This document shows, piece after piece, positions 55,740-64,000 of a stretch of 64,000 bases of DNA; the first letter of the stretch is position 1; every line of letters begins with the position of its first letter. The translations under genes were made by a program, and so were the position numbers. The stretch is from the NCBI GenBank assembly GCA_002205965.3, contig NADL03000451.1:2666001-2730000 (forward strand), read 5' to 3'. The stretch comes from Kappaphycus alvarezii (Eukaryota; Rhodophyta; Florideophyceae; Gigartinales; Solieriaceae). Under the pieces are notes generated by a model. The model saw only the letters and a program-made list of their open reading frames with translations. It did no database searches and was not told the origin of the DNA.

Positions 55740-57290
55740 TCTGTGAATTATTCGCCCTGTGTGACTATATCATTAACGTCCGGCACGCCCATCGATTGGA
55801 ATTAAAGTGCAAAAACATTTGCGTCTTCAAAGTTCGAGGGAAGAATAACACGGTAGCGATCTTTCAGTGCAGATCCGGCCTTAGAAATCAATTATTCAAC
55901 CATATTAGAAGTAGGGAGCAAAAAAGAGAGGTCCAAGTACCGCACGATGTCAGTGCCAACAGAGAGCCGCTGTATTTTCAATGCATGCTTCAAAAGTGAA
56001 AACTCCTCCTCTTCTATCTCTGCTCCAGCATTTGGAGCGTTACTAAGTTTCAACCCGAGCACGGCGCTGGAATCTCCTGGTGATAAGTTAGCAGTAGCCC
56101 GACCAATTATCGTAACAATCTCACATTCAAAATTTGGATCGTGAAACACAGAAGCATCCTTTTTCAGTCTCATATCCAGTATAGGATCAAATCCAGTATA
56201 GGGTACTCCTCAATAACTGCATCGAGTAACCCCTAACATCAAATAAAGTTATATCATCCCGTTGCAACTCTTTTGTAAAAGAATCCAATTCCTTCATATG
56301 TCCAACCAAAGTGTCAATAGTCCTGTTTTGAGTCGCGTTTGGAGTCAATCAATTAATGTCATCTATCTGCAACAGCGAAATAAACTCACACAGCAACTGA
56401 TATCGCTTGATCATCTCATAAATCGAGCTCCACCTAACAACACTACAGCTTTTAGCTCGGAGCGGTGTTAGTTTTAGCAGCTTCGCGGCAGCAACAAAGT
56501 TCTTGCGCATTCTCATTAAATCTTTAATAGAATTAATAACCTGTGAGTAGGCATCCAAATACAACTGCACTGCCAAGTTAAAACGGTGGCTGGCACAGCC
56601 AATAAAATGAGCATCTCCTCTGGTTGCTAACGCTTTGTTGGTTGCGCAATTATCTCCTATAGGAGCTGCAAAGTTGCTCCAATTCTTAGAGTAAAGCTCT
56701 AGAATATATGACAAGTACTCATCGGGCTCGTTTGCACTGAAAGATTCCTCCTCACCTATGGGGAAAAAAGACAGCAACAACCTATTATATCCTACCTTCC
56801 CCGACCGGGGAAATATAGCAAAAAAAAGAAACGTAGTGAGTATCCTTACATGTGCAACCGTCAAAAACAAGCGCAAAAATATCTGGCAAGATAGTAACAA
56901 CCTTTCGTTTAACGCCTTTTGCTAGTTTATCAATGTACTTCATGAGAGTGTCAGTTGAGATTGAATCATGCTTGATATGGCTTTTCATGACATCGTTCTC
57001 GACAGTGTAAAAAGGTTGTAATCCACGAAAAAAATTTCAATCCACGCATGAACAGTTTCCTTTTTCTTTGAATCAAAGTAGTGGTACAGGTTCTGAATAT
57101 CGTGACCGGTGCCATCGTTGCTGATTATTTGACTATACTCTAGATGACTTCTCGTTATGTGCGTGCGCAGGTTGGTATATCCACTTCCCTTCTTCACTTT
57201 CTTGACTCCACATTTGCATATCCATGTCGAACTTCCTGGTGCATCCCGAGTGAAAAATATTTCTGCCGGTTTCTTTCCATAGAGCTAACT
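55740..57290 (-). pseudogene. hAT-family transposase with BED zinc finger, decayed
   Basis: Minus strand. A BED-type finger (57230-57150) reads WICKCGVKKVKKGSGYTNLRTHITRSH. Later come a DCFTLVFDG-like piece (LVFDGCTCKDTHYVSFF) and IGDNCATNKALATRGDAHFIGCASHRFNLAV (about 56700-56560). KLLKLTPLRAKSCSVVRWSSIYEMIKRY follows, then EFECEIVT-like text. The dimerisation tail has RYLDLSFLLPTSNMVE, then a stop where Arg is usual, LISKAGSALKDRY and PSNFEDANVF (55900-55740). This is the order in hAT transposases. Frameshifts at about 57000, 56900, 56350 and 56190 disable it. Confidence 0.75.
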
Positions 57291-59102
57291 TCCGCCACTG
57301 ATTGCTGTGAAAGTTTTACACGCGTTTAATATGCGATTCTCTTGCTGGAGGGGAGCTCACTCTGCTGTAGACAGCAGAAGTATGCCTTAAAAAACAGAGA
57401 ACAGATGAGCTGCCGTTCTTAGCGAGCGGAAGTGCTGGAGGAAGTTAGCTCAGGAATAATTCCATTATTTAGGCTTCTGAATAAGTAATTCTTGGCATAT
57501 TCGCAAGGGAAGTAATTAATTTCTGGGAATCATTTAAAAAATTGTTTCTGAATGCATTTTCGGTGGGTATGGTCCATTCCATCCCACTGGGACATTTTTA
57601 TTGTATCCCTGACTTTAGAATACATCTTATATGTCGCGGGACTCTGAATTTGCCTTTTATACACCACCCTTTAGGGATTCCAATTTAGATTTAGACCTCG
57701 GTCATTGAACATGAGTATGCGTGGGCAAGGAGAGGGATCGAAGGGGTGGTCAAGGATTGGACACAATTTGGAATCACAGCAGACGTGAATCCGCGGGACG
57801 TTATACGATTATGATGGCTCAAAGATTCTTGAGAACCCCCCGCAGGCTTTATAGATGGTTTTCTGCATCGAATGAGCAGTTTCAGTAGTTTTATTCATTA
57901 TTTGAGAGGTTTAAGACACCTTTCGCTTATTGTGGATTCCCCCTCATTTTCGAGCTGCTTTTGAGCGCCTTGGACCTGATGTACTACGTATTAGTCTACC
58001 CGAGAAGGATTCAAGGACTGAGCGTACTTCATAAAAAACATGGACCAGAAAGATTGGTCGCATGTTCCAAAACAAAAAAGTCGACGCGGTAGCGGTAAAC
58101 GACACAGGCACTGTAGATACACCTCAGGAGGCGCAGGAGATTCCATCTGGTATGATACTTGGAATAGGGAGGTGGTTGGCGGAGCCGAAGCCCGGGATCG
58201 TAGAGTATGGCGACAAAATCACCCATCAGATATTATCCTCGAATCTAAAAAAGGTAGCGAATGCGACAAGCGGGAAAGGCAGGACTTACATAATCCACGA
58301 AAGTTTGCGGATGTCGAATAATGAAAGGGTTGAGAGCCTTCCCTTCAAGCGCCCAGTCCGATGGATGTGGGGATAAAACAGGATGTAGTTGCAGCTTCTG
58401 CGGATACTCAGAGGACGGAAAACGGCGGTTCCACAGGATGTAAATTAAAGAGAGGGGTAACAAGAACTCTTGAAATGACATCCCGGATGTTGTCGCTTCT
58501 ATGGGCGAGCAAGCGGCAAAATATCACCGATATGAGGGTATCGTTCTTTCATCTAGCGAAGAATCTACGGCTCCCAAAATGTTCAAGCGACGCGGGAGTG
58601 GAAGTGAAGAAAATGAATACCTGCGAATTAAAGTCGGAAAGTGTTCAAGAGGGGATGTGTACTGCGCCGAGGTTCTTGAAGTCGCGTTTTCGAAGGAGAA
58701 AGGGGGATCTTCGGATCTTCTACACGAGACTGTAGCCCGAGGAAGGGTAATTATTCTGGTTCCTCTCCTGTTTTGAGTAAATGTAAGGAGGTGCGAAAAC
58801 CAGCAAGGTTCACAAGCAAGTGTTCAAGCCCTTTCAACCCAAAGAACAGCTCGCCTTCCTCTGATATAGTATTGAAGCTAGGAAAAGTAGATGAAAAAGC
58901 CGTTACGCCGACTAAGTACGAACGAATCAGGTACAATCTTCCTTAAATTGAATTTATTAAGAATTTATTGGCATCAACTTGGTCACCTCGCGAAGGGAGT
59001 TGGGATAATACGGTACTAAATTTGGTTAGCCGGCAACGCAACGCGATTATTTAGACGCGTCGGAATATTGAAACGAAGGAGAAGATGACAGCGTTTCTTT
59101 CT
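57291..59102. other. No gene recognised
   Basis: Plus-strand frames at 58062-58376 (GIGRWLAEPKPGIVEYGDKITHQ) and 58361-58735 look weakly coding but match no family I know. They could be a small unknown gene with a frameshift or transposon remains. The left part is non-coding. Confidence 0.4.
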
Positions 59103-62100
59103 TCACTGCAGAGGTAGGAAACTAAGCATTCGGATACATTTTTTTTCCAGAGTATTGGAAACTTCGCTCCTCGGGAGGTCAGACACATGCCCCGAAGTTT
59201 CCTTAGAAATTGAATTGCCATTCCAGTGGACTAGCAGAAACTCCTCGTCTTCAGCTCGACCGTGTGATAAAATGTTCTCGGTGACATATTCTCGACTCGG
59301 GACCTTCGGCTTCTGTCCCGTGACTGGCAGGATACTTGACTTGCGTCGGTTCCTAGGATGTAGTTGGGAGCCACTATTGTTCGCCGTATATCGCACGTAC
59401 TTGTTGAGCGAGATTCTCTTTTGAGCAGGACCAGAGTTTACTCCTATCGGGAGATTATCAGGGTTATTTTTCAATGAATATTACTCGTTTTTGTGTTATG
59501 GTCAGAAGAGGATGTCGAAGACATTGGGGTTTCTCCGATTCCATAGTCGGTGAAGTATTCTCTTCTTTTTGTATCGTCAATTTTATATTGTCATCTTGTG
59601 TCCCATGGGAGTTGTTTGAAGTATAAGCCATCACCGCCCCTCGCGTTTCAACCAAGGGAAGGCCAAGCAGTTCTTCGAACAACGACCTCCCGTCGGGAAT
59701 AATATTTGAGTTGATTCGAGTTACGACGGCTACTTGGGTACTGGGCTTGGTGGATACCTCACTGGCAGAGTAGCGACTCGTTTCTTGCTTTTCCATTTTA
59801 AACTTCAATTGTTTTCGTGGGGCCTTTTTTTTGGACGTAACCTTATACGCAAGATTGGCCTAGGCTTGGGGCGGTAATATTTTGTGGAAAGCTCGCCATG
59901 TAAAAATTTTCCTGTTGCCACTACAGTTCGTTAGCCGGAGTTGCCAGGACCTTAAGTACTGAATATACCAAGCAAGTTATCGCTGTAGAGCGTATGACTA
60001 TTTCTACTTGCCAACGTTTTCTTACTCCACGGAGTACACAATCAATTATCTGATTGGCTCGCTGTTAAACGTTGTACAGCACGGTGTGCTTTCCATCAAT
60101 TAAATTTCTAAAAAAGATGACAAGGACGTACACAATTTAATCTCGAGCAGCCCAGGGTTCCAGAATTCTAACATAACCGCAGGTAACTGGTGCAGGCTCG
60201 ATGCGTTCGCAAGATACACGCTATTAAGTATCTCCACTTTCAATCACTACAAGGTCGTTTCGAATTTCTATGTCTCAGTGCGGACTAGTGGCCACGGGAG
60301 ATAGCTTGCGTCGATTTTATTTGCTCGACCAGGACCCCCTCTGAGGAATTCGCGAGCCAATCGAGATTTCGTGGGATGGTTTCGTAATCGCGCATATAAG
60401 TTACGGTTGTATCTTGCCTTTGCGTTCTCTGTGGATTGATCAAAGGTACAAATAAGAAATTTGAGCCAAGAACTCCACCGATTGTGATACTACACTTTCG
60501 ATGAGTTCTCTCTAAGGTTAGGCTGTAGTTATATTACTAAGAGAAGTGGTTCAAAGGGAAAAGACGAGTTGGGATAGGGCCACGTTCGTTTTCCTGTGGA
60601 CTTGCGTGTTATGAGCGTATTTTAGCACATCAGTGAAGATTTCTCGTTACTTTGCATGCCCGGACGTAGGCTGTGCATCACTGTACGTCGCTGGATTTTT
60701 TTGCAGGTGAGTCCAACGCCTACCCTTACTTAAGCTCGGAGAGCTCCCTTGCAAGGAAGCAGGACAATTCATCGTCAAGTTTATGACCGTCCCACCGATA
60801 GTAAGGAGTCTTGAAAATGCATCTGATTGTGTATTTTAATCTCAATCTTTATACATCACATCAGAATTGAATTCAGAAATTTGAAGCTTCTAACACAGAA
60901 TTCGGCCTGATGGGTCAGTGAAGTTCATTAACCGCCTTAGTGAGGAATGATCTGTATGGATGATTAATTGATACCCTGTAGGTAAAAACGAAATCTAGTC
61001 AGGATGGCAAATCGCGGCCAAGAGTTCTTTTTCCGTGACAAGATAACCCATCTCGGCTTCCTCAGTTGATATAGAGAAGAAAACATATGTTTAAGCTTCC
61101 TATTTGGATATTTTTTGGACAAGGATATTCCTACTTGATGTTGATTAGAGTCCACATCTATCAAATATGGGAGTCCCGCCTTTGATAAAGAAATTTAATT
61201 TAGCGACATAATCTCTTTTGTAGGAGTTTGGAAGGCTGCTTCTTCAGAAGCACCAAATGAATCTAATTTCGTTCGTATAACTTTTCGCTAAAGCCTTTTA
61301 AGTGGTTCCAAGATGCTGTAAAAGTACTTTACGAAGCGGCTAGATACATTGCAAAGACTAAGAAATAATACGAAGCTCAGTAAGGTTTGTCGCGTGCTTG
61401 GAATGCCGGAGTGATGCTACTGTAGTAGAATATATTTCCTGTCTCCCAGACTTGATGATTTGTCCTATGTATTTTACCTTATCGGAACGAAATGCAATTT
61501 TCTCGACTTTATTGATACTCCTGCAGAATTTTCGAGACATATTAGATAAGCGCTTCCATATTCTTGGAGAAAATGATGACATCATCAAGGTATACTATAC
61601 CAAAGTGACATTGGTATGGGGAATGAAGACTGGAAAGTGTTCGCTAGAAAGTACCAGGTGCGTTGCGTAATCCGAATGTCATTCTCTTATAGCGATATTA
61701 ACGGGCATGAAACAAAAGGCGGTCTTGTTTATGTATTGCTTTGCGACTTGAACTTGCTAGTAGCAGGAGTAGCTATCAAGGGTAGTGAATAAAGGCGCAT
61801 CTCACAAGGAGAAAATGAATTAAAACATACTTTGTAACTGGTAAGTATCCTTGACTGTCACCACGTTAATTTTTCTATAGTCAACGCGAAACCGACCCGT
61901 CCCGTAGCGCATCGGAGTAAGGACCACCGGTACAGTCCATGATGAATGTGCCTGCTCAATTACGCCTACGTATGACATTCGCAGTACCTCGTTTCCCTCC
62001 AATTACCTTGAGTAAGGCCCCACTAGATAGGATGGTTGAGAAATTGGGCAATTGACAGGAATCATTTCGATGTGATGCTCAACGGTGTTGATGGCTCCCA

Positions 62101-62600
62101 ATGGACCATCCCACATACTTGAGTACTTTTGCAGCATTTTTTTGATTCTATTGCCCAGAACTGGAGGAATTTGGATCTATTCGAGGTATTCGACTGCTTC
62201 TGAATCCATAACTAGTGCTGCAGCTTCTCCATTCAGGTTTTTGTGTTCATATTCTCCCAGCCCAGGGCTTTGATGTGTAACGAGCTAAGGTGAAGAACTA
62301 TACTCTTTGGAGACTTCTGCGGTGATACCTGTTATCTCCCCGAATTTTTTATTTTGTGGTGATACTGCTATTACGGAATGAGGTAATGCTTGAGCAACTA
62401 TTTGTAGTTGATGGAGAGTTAAAGGGGACTTAGCGAAACTAGCCTTCAAAAACAGAAAGGGTACATCAGATTCTACTTGAGATATTCCATTTTCAGCTAC
62501 CAATCAGAGCTATTCATAGAGTCCTGAGTCATATTGTACCACTATCAGACGGTGAAGTTTTGTTTTGTAGCACTTAAGATTGAACTAGCGATTGTATGGT
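59103..62600 (-). pseudogene. Third Ty3/gypsy element, pol region with chromodomain (minus strand)
   Basis: Minus strand. The pre-RT segment reads LQKYSSMWDGPLGAINTVEHHI (62190-62060, in two parts). RT has YVGVIEQAHSSWTVPVVLTP and RFRVDYRKINVVTVKD (62000-61850), TLDSYSCY, and VYLDDVIIFSKNMEA with both Asp residues (about 61590). RNase H has DVDSNQHQVGISL, LVTEKELLAAI and IHTDHSSLRRLMNF (61160-60900). Of the integrase only the end of the core remains (YAHNTQVHRKTN, about 60610); the DDE part is missing. A chromodomain-like end (EDEEFLLVHWNG, then DLPRSEV, 59270-59150) closes the frame. Many stops. LTRs were not identified; the 5' part probably lies beyond the window. Confidence 0.75.
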
Positions 62601-64000
62601 AACTCTAGCCGTCATCCTAATGTTCGGGAATGCTTTTTCGTATTTTAAGGGTCTTTCTAATTCTGGGTAGCGTTTCCTAACTTAGGGTCCTCTCTGAATG
62701 ACAGTGCACAATTAGAATTGTAAGTGCTCCTTTGAGCTCAATAAGTTTCTCCGAGGGACGAATAGCTTCCACAAAATGGTCGCATAAACCTGTTATTAGT
62801 ATTACTGGCTCCATGAACAATGGAAATTACCAATGAATGTTACATTCACAGACAGACATGTGGCATGATTTCCCAAGAGTTCTCAGATAATTGATTTTTG
62901 CATCATATATGTTTTGTAGCGGGCCATAAGATGGGCGATAAACAGCTTCAGATGGAAGTTACGAGCTTCGGACAAAGTTGGGATCCGTTCCTGTCTCTAA
63001 AACTGCGAGCAACCGATGAATTAGTCCTGTTAAATAATATATATCAGAACAGAATTTGTAAATGCGCCGTTTTATAACTATGAATCGGTCTTGATGCTTC
63101 AAGTTACTAACATTTTTCCATGGAAGCTAGAGTTTTAGGAGTTTTATTAGCCAGTAGACCTGACAAGTTTTGGGATTCAAAAGAGTCGTATATCGGGATC
63201 TGCGGCGATGGATGAAGTACTAACATCTCTCTGAGTAGATTAGCGGGACCACGAAGATCCAGAATGGTGTAGAAGTTGTCCAAAATACAGTGTACCTATG
63301 AAGTAAGTCTATCTTTAATTTTCTTTGAAAGATTATTCCCAAGGTATTCCTTAGACGGTACTGGAGGTGTACGGTCTATCTGCGATGCAGAAGTCTGAAA
63401 TGTTGCGACATCTTTGTGTTATATATAGGAATTACAGCGTTCTGACTCCAAAATACAAGTGAATAGTCCATTAAATTGATTCTTCTGATAGGTCAAGGCT
63501 TCAAAGCTCCTTAATACTGAGGAAAGTTCCCGCAAAGGTAAAATAAATTCTTTGAGGATGTCTCCTTGGCCAAAGCGACTGTTTTATACAAAATTGTGGC
63601 GGTAACCTCTTTCCTTTCCTATAGCAAGATACAACATTGAGGGTGACGAAGTGTTACCTCCCCAACCCGGGCGGTTCTAGTTTTCGTGGCGATTTGCGCA
63701 TCGAACTAGCGGTACTGGGGTATTTTCTCAATCTAAGAACAGGAGAGAGGGGTTGTAGGAGGTTATTTCTGATATTGTCTGAGGTCCTTCTTCTGACGTT
63801 TAAGTTTGAATACCCGAAGCACCAGCTTTTTCAAATATGTGAGCCTCATAGTTATTCTCCTCACCGTCGCACAAGATCTTCGAATTTCCAAATGCGGACG
63901 AATAATATAACAGAGAAGCTGTGCAGGTTTTAGAAAGGGACTTTGTATCACACCCAGAAGAAGTCAATCTGGTACTGGGCTCGATGGTAGAGCATCGATG
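62601..64000. other. Probable Gag/5' region of the third gypsy element
   Basis: It lies upstream (on the minus strand) of the third element's pol, where Gag and protease are expected. I could not recognise their motifs in the broken frames. Confidence 0.3.

Noticed and set aside
1-64000. CRISPR array, bacterial operon, rRNA or tRNA genes
   Set aside because: No regularly spaced repeats, no Shine-Dalgarno-linked gene series, and no cloverleaf or rRNA sequence was recognised on reading. A tRNA scan was not possible here.

Overview
The window is nuclear DNA from a eukaryote with few introns and many transposable elements. Three host genes are recognisable: an R-SNARE with one 116-bp GT-AG intron, a CCDC137-like nuclear protein, and a PPK1-type polyphosphate kinase fused to a Nudix domain. 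They sit as small, more GC-rich islands in long AT-rich stretches filled with decayed transposons. Compact, nearly intronless genes, a eukaryotic PPK1 and several Ty3/gypsy and Harbinger elements fit a florideophyte red alga of the Chondrus kind. That is inference. An oomycete or other stramenopile is the main alternative, because the pogo-like and second gypsy families resemble oomycete ones.

Layout. 0-3.3 kb: the VAMP7-like R-SNARE (+) and the CCDC137-like gene (-), convergent. 3.5-5.3 kb: a perfect 52-bp palindrome, the decayed 3' part of a non-LTR reverse transcriptase, and a related 20-bp palindrome. 6.5-8.7 kb: Harbinger element A (decayed). 8.9-17.8 kb: a structurally complete Ty3/gypsy chromovirus-like element with 719-bp LTRs and a TTTTT target duplication. 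18-27.8 kb: an AT-rich desert with a Harbinger-type terminus (18.05 kb) and a pogo-like transposase pseudogene (21.1-22.6 kb). 27.9-30.4 kb: Harbinger B. 30.4-34.4 kb: AT-rich desert. 34.5-41.2 kb: a pair of inverted repeats enclosing a second, older gypsy element on the minus strand. 45.4-48.8 kb: PPK1-Nudix. 51.05-54.44 kb: Harbinger C, the best preserved copy, with terminal inverted repeats and a nested 544-bp insertion. 55.7-57.3 kb: a hAT transposase pseudogene. 59.1-62.6 kb: a third gypsy element (minus strand) that has lost most of its integrase.

All three Harbinger loci share one plan: a DDE transposase gene and a Myb/SANT-like accessory gene point at each other, tail to tail. The nesting gives an order of events. 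The first gypsy element landed in the decayed flank of Harbinger A. The second landed between inverted repeats. The 544-bp insertion landed inside the 5' flank of Harbinger C.

The most unusual host gene is PPK1-Nudix. A polyphosphate synthase is joined to a DIPP-like Nudix domain, a family that cleaves inositol pyrophosphates and, in some members, polyphosphate. Its Nudix box has lost two of the three conserved glutamates, so it may be a binding or sensing domain. The kinase part is interrupted by two one-base frameshifts. The SNARE gene carries a third, and all three lie at G runs, so sequence error is a live explanation.
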